Positions 1 to 9,576 of a stretch of 64,000 nt of DNA are shown here, in pieces. The DNA is from Madurella fahalii (Eukaryota > Ascomycota > Sordariomycetes > Sordariales), in the NCBI GenBank assembly GCA_029876055.1, contig CM056877.1, positions 1,364,001 to 1,428,000 of the forward strand. Direction: 5' to 3'. The notes under the pieces were generated by a model that did not search any database, had not been told where the DNA came from, and was given only the letters and a program-made list of their open reading frames with translations. Position 1 is the first letter of the stretch, and each line of letters opens with the position of its first letter. The translations under genes were made by a program, and so were the position numbers.

Positions 1-1224
1 GGAGAGAGGAGAGAGGGAGAGAGGGAGAGTGGGAGGACGGCGGACTGAGCGAATAGCTTTATCGCTCTGTCTGTTTGTATGTGTCTATTCGTCAACGCAG
101 GATAGGTTCGCTCAGATCGAGGCAGTATCCCAATTGCCCGGGCCGGGCAGGCACACCACCAGCTAGCATCGATTATCTGTCTCAGGTTGGGCCTCTGGTA
201 AGATGCAATGGTCTACAGCATGCCATTCGGTGTCGGCGGCGGCGATGGCTTCAACGGGCGAGACCCCGGGGAAATTCAGGCATGAGCTGGCATCACTTTT
301 CCCAAGGAATCTCTCGGTGAGATTAAACATCTCAATTTTCTAAAATAATGCTTCGTATATCTCTCTCCATCCCCGTACAAAGTATGTACACAAGCGCTTC
401 TGTCCAAGCCGAAAAAAAAGCGGTATTGCGTTCAACAACGTCCAGCACAAAATCCTCTTCTAGCCTTCTCAGCCAGCCAGGCACTGTCGCTGCCGTCGTT
501 TCCTGCGCCTCCGTCGTCCAGCCCAAAGCGCTTCGCCGATTCCGTCCCGATGAAGGAATGTATTGAGAAACCGTCCATCTTCCCGCCAATGATTAAAGCC
601 CATCCCTCTTTTTCCGGTGTCCAATCTTGTGCTGTTCGAATGTCCATCCGTCCGTCCCCTCTCGTCTGCACCACGCAGTGGCCAACCGTTCCGGGTATGG
701 GGTCTCTTCAGGAGCTGTGAATCAAAGAAGCCACAAGCGCGCAGCAAGCAAACCCACCAACGCCGGTTCGAGCTGAAAACAAGAATGAGGAAGGAAGAAG
801 CGCATCCAAGAAAAGTCGGATCGTCCGTGCCGTTATCCGGGCCCTAGAAAGGAAAAGAAAAAATAAAAAAAGGTCATGCAGAGGTTTTCTTCGCCTGTCC
901 TGGTGTAAAACTCCGCGGCCCTTTGTAACACGGCCCATGCTATGTGTCTCGAAACAGAAACGCAAACCGTAAGTCAAAGATGCCATCCAAACGCAAAAAC
1001 CGAGGCTATGCAAGTCGTGTCGTGGAACGTAAATCATGGGGAGCCCCCAGGACGTCATGCTCTCGTTAGACTCATTGCCGTCAAGGTAGAACGGTGTGGA
1101 TGGCGGGGGAGCCACCAGGCGCAAGCAGAAAGAATAAAGGTGTGATGCCCAAAGAGGGCCAAGACCCCGTTCGATACCAATCTGACGGTTCCCCGTCGGG
1201 TATACATCAACGATTGCAAGGCCA
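1..1224. other. left-edge non-coding stretch
   Basis: No convincing gene is visible. The first 29 bases are a GA-rich homopurine microsatellite. The part next to the following minus-strand gene should hold its 3' UTR. Open frames here are short and low in complexity or mirror one another on the two strands. A gene cut by the window edge cannot be excluded. Confidence 0.4.
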
Positions 1225-1961
1225 TCAGTAAGGCGGGGGGAAGTAGGTGCTCTGCGGCGGCGGCGGCGGCCGGTATGAGTGCCTCCGCTCTCGCGGCGCT
1301 GGCGTCCTTCTCTCCCGCAGCGGCTCGAGGGGCGGCGGTGTCCGTCCTCGAGGCAAGGGCATCTCCCGCATGTCTCCGGCATGGGCCGTGAGGCTGGGAC
1401 CGCTGACAGTGGTGGGAGCACCGACCCGCCGCGCTGCCTTGCGCGGCCCGTTGAGAGCGCTGAGAGGAGGGTCTTTGACGGCGGGCTCGTTGTCGTCCGG
1501 TAGGGTCAGTTCAACCAGGCTGTAGAAGTACTCGAGCACTTCCGGGTAGCGTTGCACCGACGCTTGCCAATCTTCATCGATGCCTCTCTTCAGCTGCGCC
1601 TGCGCGGCGGCGATCTCGTTAGGGTGCGGCGAAGAGTGGTAGTAATGGAAGGCATGCGCCTGGAGGCGTTCCACATGCTGGTTGTGTGCCGTCTTGCGTC
1701 GCTCCGTCAATAGCCGGAAGTACTCGAGGATGTAGTCCTGTGCATGAGCCCGCACCCATGAGCTGGAAACACAAGTAAGTATTGCTGCCCCCCGTAGCAC
1801 GAAAGATCCCGGAGTCAGACGAGGATTGCTTACCGTATGTCATTATATATCGACTGCATCATACGAGCTTCGGCTTGCCTGACGGCCACCTCCAGGCCCT
1901 TGGCTTCGCACTCGCAGGCGAGAGCGGCCGGAGCGTGGCATATGGCGCAATCCGGGTCCAT
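1225..1961 (-). CDS. conserved fungal protein with N-terminal Cys motif
   Basis: Two exons on the minus strand, 1834-1961 and 1225-1762, joined by a GTAAGC...CAG intron (1763-1833), give about 221 aa. The N-terminus has a CxxC followed by a CxC (MDPDCAICH...ACECEAKG), which could bind a metal. Next comes a charged helical part (RQAEARMMQSIYND, RSWVRAHAQDYILEYF) ending near residue 135. The C-terminal third is Pro/Arg-rich and disordered (RTPPPLEP, PPPPPQSTYFPPPY). An upstream in-frame ATG at 2009 would add 16 residues; I prefer 1961 because the Cys motif follows it directly, but this is not settled. I recognise the type as a conserved filamentous-fungal protein of unknown function and assign no role. 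Its promoter would lie in the purine-rich (plus strand) region to the right. Confidence 0.7.
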
Positions 1962-3803
1962 CCTGATGACCCCTTTCCGCGACTTGTAATTATATTCTCT
2001 GGTATACATGGTTTAGCGTTTGGTCGTGCTGACACTTCTCGACGGCTTCTCGATCATGTGGCCCAGTAGCACAAAAGCTTCAGGGTAGTAATACAGAAAA
2101 GTCCGATGTGTGGAGAGTGGTGATGGTCGTCATGACCAACAGGTGCAAAGGGTCCTGCCCAGAATAAGAGGAGAGTGGGAATTGTGAAGTGCTGTGAGGA
2201 GGGGGGGAATAGGAGGGAGGAAGAGGAGAGGAGGAGAGGAGGAGAGGAGGAGAGGAGAGGAGCAGAGATGATGTGTTACGAAGAGGGGATCCAGAGGAAG
2301 AAGAACACGCAGCAGACGCATACGAACAGCAGGAGGTTAGGTTTGGAGAGGGCGTGGATGGGCTGACAGACAGAACTGACCTGGACTAGAGAGGCACGCA
2401 CGAAGAAGGGACGGCAGTCGAGCAGCAGGAAGTAGGGCGGCGACAGAGTGGTAAAATGGAGGGGCCAGACGCCGAGTTGCTGCAGTTCGTGCGTTGTATG
2501 TGCTGGATGGCCGTGGACGAAGTGAGGGCGGAGTGAACCAAAAAGCAAGAGTAGAACCAGACACCACGTCTCTCTCGGGGGTGGGCAGCAAAAAGGAGAG
2601 TGAGAGTGGCCGAGGTTGCAGCAGTACAAAGCACGACGAAGCACGACGAAGCAGGAGGAGGTGTCGATGGAGTTGGGCGACGACCCCAGCGAGGGCTGGC
2701 CGCTCGCACAAACCAATGCGGGCTTAACCACGTTTAGTCTGGAAATCTGTGTCGTGGCTCGAATGCAGGCCTTTGGCAGCACTGGTCTGCAGCTTGCAGC
2801 GGCCCAATGCCTGCTCAGCCAGTCCCGAGACGCGCTGCTCACCAGCGGGGCCCAATTAACCCTCGACTGGGTCTTGCTGCTGTTTTGTTCGCACCACCCG
2901 CGTCGTCCGGGGGTTGGGGTCTGATTGCAGTTGCAGAGCGCAGGTGGGCGCGGATGATTCGTTCTAAAGAGAGATGGCAAGCCAAGCAGTAGCAGCAGAG
3001 GAAGGGCGCCCAGGATGGAGATGGGGACTGGACCAGATGTGGCGGGATGAAGAGGCGATGGCCGAGGTGGAGAAGGCTGGTGGTGAGGGGATCTCGAGGG
3101 CAAAACACGGCAGAGTGTGGGGAGATCAGCAGCGAACTGCCCACGAGGAGAAAGGGCGAAGAGAAGGAAAAAGTAAATAGTAAAATAATAGAAACAGCCA
3201 ATTCTATCCGCCCGGGCCAGCCGTTGTCTCGTGTGACCTCTGCCGTTTCGCCTCGCTGGATCGGGCACCAAGGAGGCTCAACAGCAGCCGGAGATGCAGG
3301 CCGAGGGGGGTCGGCGCATCCAGACATGTCTCCCCTCGGATGCTGACCGCATGTTTGCCAGCGGAGAGGACCGAGGAAGCGAAAAGAGCGGGTCAGCCAG
3401 CGTGACGGCGAATTGAGCACCCGCATGAACAACGCAACGCGAAACATGGGTAGCGCGCCTTTTGCGGGGAGAGGTTAAATCGGCCGATGCAGATAACACC
3501 CGGACATCTCTATAAGGGAGGAAAACCGTCGGCGAGCACATGAGGGACGAGCAAGCGAATAGCCTCGAAACGCCAGAAGGGAGAAGATGGGATGATGGAT
3601 TGTCGATCTGGGGGCTCTCTCTCCAATTTTCTTTCGAACTTTCAGACGGCATCAACAGGGGTATCCTTCGCTCAACCCCATGACGTGATATTAGCGCTAT
3701 CTTATCTGCAAAATGCCCCGTCCAAATTTGATCTTTGAACCATGAACACGGCGACAACCCAAGCGAGGCGGCCGCGCCTTTACCCACCGACACGTTGCTC
3801 AAA
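1962..3803. promoter_or_regulatory. divergent intergenic region
   Basis: It separates a minus-strand gene on the left from a plus-strand gene on the right, so it should hold both promoters. Positions 2211-2262 are a 52-nt homopurine tract, i.e. pyrimidine-rich in the sense of the left gene, as is common in fungal leaders. A long minus-strand frame (2276-3271) looks like a by-product of base composition. No gene is supported. Confidence 0.5.
2211..2262. repeat. 52-nt homopurine tract (GGA/GA repeats)
   Basis: Uninterrupted purine run made of GAGGAGAG-like units. On the minus strand it is a CT-rich tract about 250 nt upstream of the start of the left gene. It fits a pyrimidine-rich leader or promoter element. 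Confidence 0.8.
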
Positions 3804-5498
3804 ATGGCCTGCCGCTGCCCCCGTAACCCGCGGATGTTCCTACCTTTTCTCTATCCATCGCTCTTTGCACCCAATGGCAGCAGCATTGCTCGAGCCGGCC
3901 TGGCCGCTGTCAATGGCAAGCGGCATAGCAGCACCGAGGCCGCCACGGCCGCCACGGCCACCACGTCCCGGCTGAACCCGGCCCCCGACGACTACTCGAT
4001 GCCCAACTTTGCCGACAAGGCAAAACTGACCGTCTACGCTGGAGCCGGTGGGCACGGCTGCATCTCGTTCCATCGCGAGGCCTATCTGGACGACGGACCC
4101 GCCAACGGTGGCGACGGCGGACACGGCGGCAATGTGTACATCCAGGCGGTGCACGGCGAGACCTCGCTGCACAAACTGGCGCGGAGGAGATTCGTGCGGG
4201 CGGGGAAGGGCAAGAGCGGCCAGGGCAGCGCGCGCGGAGGGCAGCGCGGAGATGATGTGGTCATCTCCGTACCCGTGGGCACAGTCGTCAGAGAGCTGAG
4301 CCGGGACGATCCAGAAGCCGAGAGCCGTTATGTCCGCAGGCGCAAGAGGAACCGCGACCCTGTTCCGGTGGAGGAGGGCCCAGACGGTGAACCGATAGAA
4401 GATCCGGACCGCGGCAAATGGATGCTCTACCCTGGAATGTCGTCCTCGGACGCCAAGAGGATCGAGCTACCAAGGCTGCCACGCCGCGACCGCCTGTTCA
4501 AGCAGCCCAAAGAACCGCTGTACTTGGATTTGTCTCGACCTACCCCAAGACCTGTCTTGCTTGCGGCGGGGGGACTCGGCGGGCTGGGAAACCCCCATTT
4601 TGTGACCAGAGGCGTGCCGAAGCCGATGTACGCCACCAGGGGAGAGAAGGCCATGTCGATGCAAATCGAGCTCGAACTCAAGCTTCTCGCCGATGTCGGC
4701 CTGGTTGGGCTGCCAAACGCGGGCAAGAGCACTCTTCTCCGCGCCATCAGCAACAGTCGCGCACGGGTCGGCCACTGGGCCTTCACCACACTGCAGCCGA
4801 ACATTGGCACTGTTGTCCTCGACAACAACAAGGGCCGCCCCAAGGTAACAAGCTACCGCCGAGTGTACGACATTACCAACGATCCTTTCTCCCTGAGCCA
4901 AGATGAGACAGAGGTGGAACTGCGGACCAGATTCACAGTCGCCGATATCCCAGGCTTGATCGAGGGTGCCCATCTCGACAGGGGCCTCGGGATTGCCTTC
5001 CTCCGGCACGTCGAGCGAGCTGGCTTGCTCGCCTTTGTCATCGATCTCGGCGCGGGGAACGCCGTGAACGCACTCAAGGCATTGTGGAACGAGGTCGGGC
5101 TGTATGCGCAGATGCGCGAGGAAGAGGAGCGCCAGCGGGAACGCCAGACGGCCATTGACTGGAGTGCCGAAGCGGGCACCGACGCCGCAGATGACCCGTT
5201 CTGGCCGAGCGCGATGGGAATGGCCGACTACTCCCCGCCTGCGACGAGCACTGGCGGGCTTCACATTGCGGGGAAACCTTGGTTCGTGGTGGCTACCAAG
5301 GGAGACCTCCCGGACACGCAGGAAAATTTTGCTGAGCTGAGAGACTATCTTGCTGCCATTACGCGCGGAGATGAGCCGCACCCTAGCGGTGTCGAGGGGG
5401 CCTGGACGCAGAACTGCATGGCTATCCCCGTCAGCGCCATTAACGGCCACGGGGTGGATAGAGTGGTACACTGGACGGTGGGCTTGCTGGACGGTTAA
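3804..5498 (+). CDS. mitochondrial Obg-family GTPase (Mtg2-like)
   Basis: Single exon, 564 aa from the ATG at 3804. The frame stays open upstream to an ATG at 3735, but the later start gives an Arg/Ser-rich, acid-poor N-terminus typical of a mitochondrial presequence. The Obg fold begins with DKAKLTVYAGAGGHGCISF and has the glycine-rich runs GPANGGDGGHGGNVY and GKGKSGQGSARGGQRGDD. GTPase motifs follow: G1 GLPNAGKST, G3 DIPGLIEGAH, G4 ATKGD (where NKxD is usual) and G5 SAINGHGV. A charged insertion (about 70-90 residues, EAESRYVRRRKRNRD onward) interrupts the Obg fold before AAGGLGGLGN. Family members act in assembly of the mitochondrial large ribosomal subunit at the inner membrane; that role is inferred. 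Confidence 0.92.
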   Translation: MACRCPRNPRMFLPFLYPSLFAPNGSSIARAGLAAVNGKRHSSTEAATAATATTSRLNPAPDDYSMPNFADKAKLTVYAGAGGHGCISFHREAYLDDGPANGGDGGHGGNVYIQAVHGETSLHKLARRRFVRAGKGKSGQGSARGGQRGDDVVISVPVGTVVRELSRDDPEAESRYVRRRKRNRDPVPVEEGPDGEPIEDPDRGKWMLYPGMSSSDAKRIELPRLPRRDRLFKQPKEPLYLDLSRPTPRPVLLAAGGLGGLGNPHFVTRGVPKPMYATRGEKAMSMQIELELKLLADVGLVGLPNAGKSTLLRAISNSRARVGHWAFTTLQPNIGTVVLDNNKGRPKVTSYRRVYDITNDPFSLSQDETEVELRTRFTVADIPGLIEGAHLDRGLGIAFLRHVERAGLLAFVIDLGAGNAVNALKALWNEVGLYAQMREEEERQRERQTAIDWSAEAGTDAADDPFWPSAMGMADYSPPATSTGGLHIAGKPWFVVATKGDLPDTQENFAELRDYLAAITRGDEPHPSGVEGAWTQNCMAIPVSAINGHGVDRVVHWTVGLLDG

Positions 5499-6225
5499 GC
5501 TAGAGTGGCCAAGTTTTGCTAGCTCGGAGAATTGTGTTACGCCAGCCCGTATACTGGGATGCCGAAGTGCGTGGATCGGCTGCCCTCTGTTCCACGGCAG
5601 ACGGCAGCTGGCCGACGCCTACACAGGACTCACCTCGTGTCAAGACAACCCGCGGGGGCTTATACGGGACGGGGTAATTGCGAATTACGGATGGACGCTG
5701 GGCATTTCGGTGCTCAGCCGCAGTCAAGCTCCGTTCCAGGGGACTTCGAGTCTTTGATCCCTATCCACAACCCTTCGCACGGAAGTTTGGGCCAGGAGAG
5801 GCCGAGGTGGGGATGCCGCACTTGCATGCACATCCCCAATTTATTGTACTGTACTTAATAGCTCCATGGAGCAATTTGTGAGATAGGAGGAGGCGGCTAC
5901 TCTGTAGCTGTGTGCTCGACCACGACCTTGGATAACGACGTACCTTCGTACAGTACAATACATACCGTTATTGATAGATGATCCAGAATCTTGGCTCTTC
6001 TTGGCTTCTCAGCTCTTCCCCCACACCAAATGGATCCATGCGCAGAGTGCACTGTACATAATAGATTACTGTAGGTTTCCCCGCCCCCACATTAAGCTTC
6101 ATCGCAAAAAAATGTGCTGCAATTCTCTGGCTGCGACCACCAATTGAATGCTACTGGACCGCTTCACGACAGACTGCATCGGCGTAGCACGGTCTCTGGT
6201 TTCCTCATCCTCAACAACTGCAGCT
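5499..6225. other. intergenic region between the Obg and Ncl1 genes
   Basis: It contains the 3' flank of the GTPase gene and the promoter of the methyltransferase. It carries a 13-bp inverted repeat (5842-5854 with 5948-5960), a 12-bp palindrome GCTCCATGGAGC (5861-5872) and a second ACTGTACATAATAG-like copy near 6051. No gene seen. Confidence 0.5.
5842..5960. repeat. 13-bp inverted repeat with 93-bp spacer
   Basis: TATTGTACTGTAC at 5842-5854 is perfectly complementary to GTACAGTACAATA at 5948-5960. The spacer holds the palindrome GCTCCATGGAGC. It could be a hairpin in the 3' UTR of the upstream gene or the scar of a small inverted-repeat element. No target-site duplication was recognised. 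Confidence 0.55.
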
Positions 6226-8977
6226 ATGGGGCGCGGAAAACGAGTATGTGCTTATCAGATCTCTACCTCTCCCCACCATCACCGCATTTATCCCAACTGA
6301 CGCTGGCCGCAGGGAAATCGAGGCGGCGGGCGCGGCGGCGGGCGCGGTGGCCGTGGAGGCCGTGACAACCGCGGGGGCCATCGGCCCTACCAGACCTACC
6401 CCGAGGTGGCTAAGGAAAACAAGAGATTAGAGCAGTACTACGACACGCTGCTGCAGCTGCCCGAAGACGAGAGGGCCGAGTTCTGGGCTGCTCTGAGGAG
6501 AGAACTCCCCAACAGTTTTAGGTTTTGCGGCTCTAAGGGGTGAGTCAACAAAAGACAGGTGCATTCCTCTCCGGTACATCACCGCTCACCCATCGACCTG
6601 TAGCCACGCGCTGGCCGTCAAGCGACTGCTCCAGACGAGATACATCCCCGAAATCACCCGCATCACCCACGAAGGTGTCGTCGTCGACCCCCCGAAAGCC
6701 GTGCCATGGTACCCAGACTCGCTGGCCTGGTCGATGACCACCCCAAAGAATGTTGTCCGCAAGTTCCCTCCCTTCGCCGCCTTCCAGAAGTTCCTGGTGT
6801 CCGAGACCAGCGTCGGCAACATCAGCAGGCAGGAGGTGGTGAGCATGATTCCGCCCTTGCTCATGGATCTCAAGCCCGGCATGACGGTCCTGGACCTGTG
6901 CGCTGCACCCGGCAGCAAGGCTGCCCAGCTGTTGGAGATGATCCACCGTGGTGAGGAGGCGCGCATTCGCCAGGTCGTCCGGACCTTCTCGGGCGATGCA
7001 GTCGAGACCGAGGATGCCCAGGAGGAGGAGGCGGCGCGGCTAGAAGCCGACCCGGGTGACGATGGGAGAGCTACAGGCATGCTCATCGCCAACGATGCCG
7101 ACTACAAGCGCAGCCACATGCTGATCCATCAACTCAAGCGCCTGTCGTCGCCCAACATGATCGTCACCAACCACGATGCGACCATGTACCCCTCTCTTAG
7201 GATACCGAACCCCGAGAAACCCTCTCAACCCAACTATCTCAAGTTTGACCGCATTCTGGCCGACGTCCCCTGCTCCGGAGATGGCACTCTCCGCAAGAAC
7301 GTCAACCTCTGGAAGGACTGGACCCCCGGTAATGCCCTAGGCCTCCATCTTACCCAGGTTAGGATTTTGGTCCGTGCTCTTCAGATGCTCAAGCCCGGCG
7401 GTCGTGTAGTCTATTCAACCTGCAGCATGAACCCCGTCGAGAACGAGGCCGTTGTGGCCGCGGCAATCGAGCGCTGCGGCGGGCCGGAGAAGATTGAGAT
7501 CATCGACTGCAGCGACCAGCTCCCGTTGCTGAAGCGAAAGCCGGGTCTGAGGAAGTGGCAGATCATGGACAAGTCTTCTCGACTGTGGAACACGTGGGAG
7601 GAGGTTGAGGAGTACACAAAGTCCACCGAGGATGGCATTGCGCCGGGCCGGCTTGTCGAGAGCATGTTCCCCAGGCCTGCGAGCAGCGGCTGCGCCGATC
7701 TTCCCATGGAGCGATGCATGCGCGTTTACGCCCATCAGCAGGATACGGGGGGTTTCTTCATTACTGCCCTACACAAGAAAGCCGAGTTCAAGGCGAAGCC
7801 CGAGGAGAACAGAAAGCAGCCCGTTCAGAACGCCAAGACCAACGGCAAGGCGAGCGCGGCGAAGCGGCCGCTGGACGCGGAGGGCAAGGAAGAGGCCGGT
7901 GTCAAAAAGTTGAGGCTCTCTGAAGAACCCGCTAAGGACGAGCCGGCCGTCGCCGAATCCACCTCAGATGTCAAGGCCGAGGTAGAGGCAAAGACCGAGG
8001 ACGAGTCCGGGACCAAGCCTGAAGCGGAGAGCGCCCCGGCGAACGGTGAGATGGTTAAGGAAGATGCGCCGGAGGCGCCCAAGCCCTCGGATTCGGCATC
8101 AGCCACCCCCAAGACGGAGGAAGCCCCCGAACCGAAGAGGAAACCGGACGGCCCCTACGAAGAACCCTTCAAATTCCTCTCGCCGGACCACGAAGTTATC
8201 AAGAACGTGGCCGAGTTCTACAAGATCTCTCCGCGCTTCCCCTCGGACCGGTACATGGTGCGCAACGCGCTGGGCGAGCCCGCCAAGGCGATCTACTACA
8301 CGAGCGCGCTCGTGCGCGACATTCTCGTCCTCAACGAGGGGCGCGGCGTCAAGTTTGTGCACGGCGGTGTCAAGATGTTTGTTAAGCAGGACGCGCCCTC
8401 GGCCGAGGTCTGCCGCTGGCGGATCCAGTCCGAGGGCATGCCCATCCTGCACGGCTACGTCGGCGACGAGAGGGTCGTCGTGCTGAAGAAGAAGGAGACG
8501 CTCAAGAAGCTGCTCATCGAGATGTTCCCCATGATTGCCGGCGACGACTGGAAGCGCATGGACGAGATTGGCGAGCGCGTGAGGGACCTGGCGCTGGGCT
8601 GCTGCGTGCTCCGCATCGAGCCCGAGGGCGACGACGAGGACTTTAGCGAGCACATGGCGCTGCCGCTGTGGAAGAGTTTCCAGAGTTTGAATCTCATGCT
8701 TCCCAAAGAGGACCGCAGTGCGATGCTGCTGCGCATCTATAACGATACGACGCCTCTGATTAATATGGGCATTCAGAAAGACAAGGACAAGGACAAGGAC
8801 AAGCCGAAGGAAGGCGAGGCCAAGGACGAGGAGATGAAGGATGCTGAAGTCCAGCAAGAGGAGACAGGCGCTGCGGATGTCGAGGTACCGGATGCGCCTA
8901 CGCCGGAGGTCGACAAGGAGGTAGTCAAGGAGGTGGGGGCCGAGGCAATTGCTGCTGCCGATGAACAAAAGGCATGA
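6226..8977 (+). CDS. tRNA (cytosine-5) methyltransferase Ncl1/Trm4
   Basis: Three exons, 6226-6243, 6313-6539 and 6604-8977, give 872 aa. The first exon encodes only MGRGKR; the second opens with an RGG-rich run and the conserved YYDTLLQLPEDER. This NOL1/NOP2/Sun-family enzyme methylates C5 of cytosines in tRNA in the nucleus. Visible motifs are DLCAAPGSKAAQLLE (SAM binding, about residue 180), DVPCSGDGTLRKN (Cys about 305, release) and YSTCSMNPVENEAVV (Cys about 355, nucleophile), i.e. the two-cysteine pattern of RNA m5C methyltransferases. An acidic, Glu/Lys/Ala-rich insertion (about residues 480-590) separates the catalytic core from a conserved C-terminal domain starting near YEEPFKFL. 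The end has a KD-repeat (KDKDKDKDK) and an acidic tail, both likely disordered. Junction phases are consistent throughout. Confidence 0.93.
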
Positions 8978-9576
8978 TGGACCGGCAGGCTTCATGACGG
9001 GTTTTGGCCAAAATCTTATGATCTCGGGAGCTGGGACTCTGTGCATTATGGTTTTAGGATGTTAAGGGAAAATAGACACGGTTTGGGAATAAGCCTGCTC
9101 GTCGTCCGCATCAAGTACGACCGTGATTAGAAGCAAACGCGGAATACGAGCAAAAACAATCCTGTTGGAGCAGGGGTAGGTACGAATCTGTGCTGGGACT
9201 GGCTTCTCACAAGACTTTGCGAACGTATCTTCCTCATCCGTCGCAGTTTTGAACTTGGGATGACCACACGCACACTCAGCCGTCCTTTGACAGCCTTCCC
9301 ACAGTTACAGGATTAACTGGCGATAAACGACAACACCAAGCTCAACGGAAGATACAACCACACGCTCCATTCCATGACTAACTTGATAAAGTACATTAAG
9401 ATGATGCAGACTACAGACCCGTCCAAGAACAGCATGGGATATACGCTTCTTTAAAATATACACACACGCGCGCATGCACACACATACGTAAAGAGAAGTA
9501 AGGGGGAAGCCATATACAAGCCCATCAAGACCAGCGCTTAGATACTCGGCAAAGCCCTTTCGATCACGTCCGTCCC
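8978..9576. other. convergent 3' intergenic region
   Basis: It lies between the 3' ends of a plus-strand and a minus-strand gene, so it holds two terminator regions. Its notable content is a perfect 35-nt alternating purine-pyrimidine run at 9456-9490. No gene seen. Confidence 0.6.
9456..9490. repeat. alternating purine-pyrimidine run (potential Z-DNA)
   Basis: All 35 bases alternate purine and pyrimidine: AT and AC steps, then CGCGCGC, then CATGCACACACATACGTA. This is the classic pattern of Z-DNA-prone sequence. It sits between convergent genes, where transcription-driven supercoiling of both polarities meets. Confidence 0.85.

Noticed and set aside
760..785. tRNA B-box-like GGTTCGAGC
   Set aside because: No A-box, acceptor stem or cloverleaf could be built around it.
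2276..3271. 331-aa minus-strand open frame
   Set aside because: It is Pro/Ser/Leu-rich low-complexity reading of a purine/pyrimidine-skewed region; several frames are open at once and there is no domain.
4467..5471. 334-aa frame antisense to the Obg GTPase gene
   Set aside because: It mirrors GC-rich third codon positions of a clearly conserved gene; no domain of its own.
8099..9046. 315-aa frame antisense to ncl1
   Set aside because: Shadow of the conserved methyltransferase; Leu/Arg/Val-rich composition typical of reversed coding sequence.
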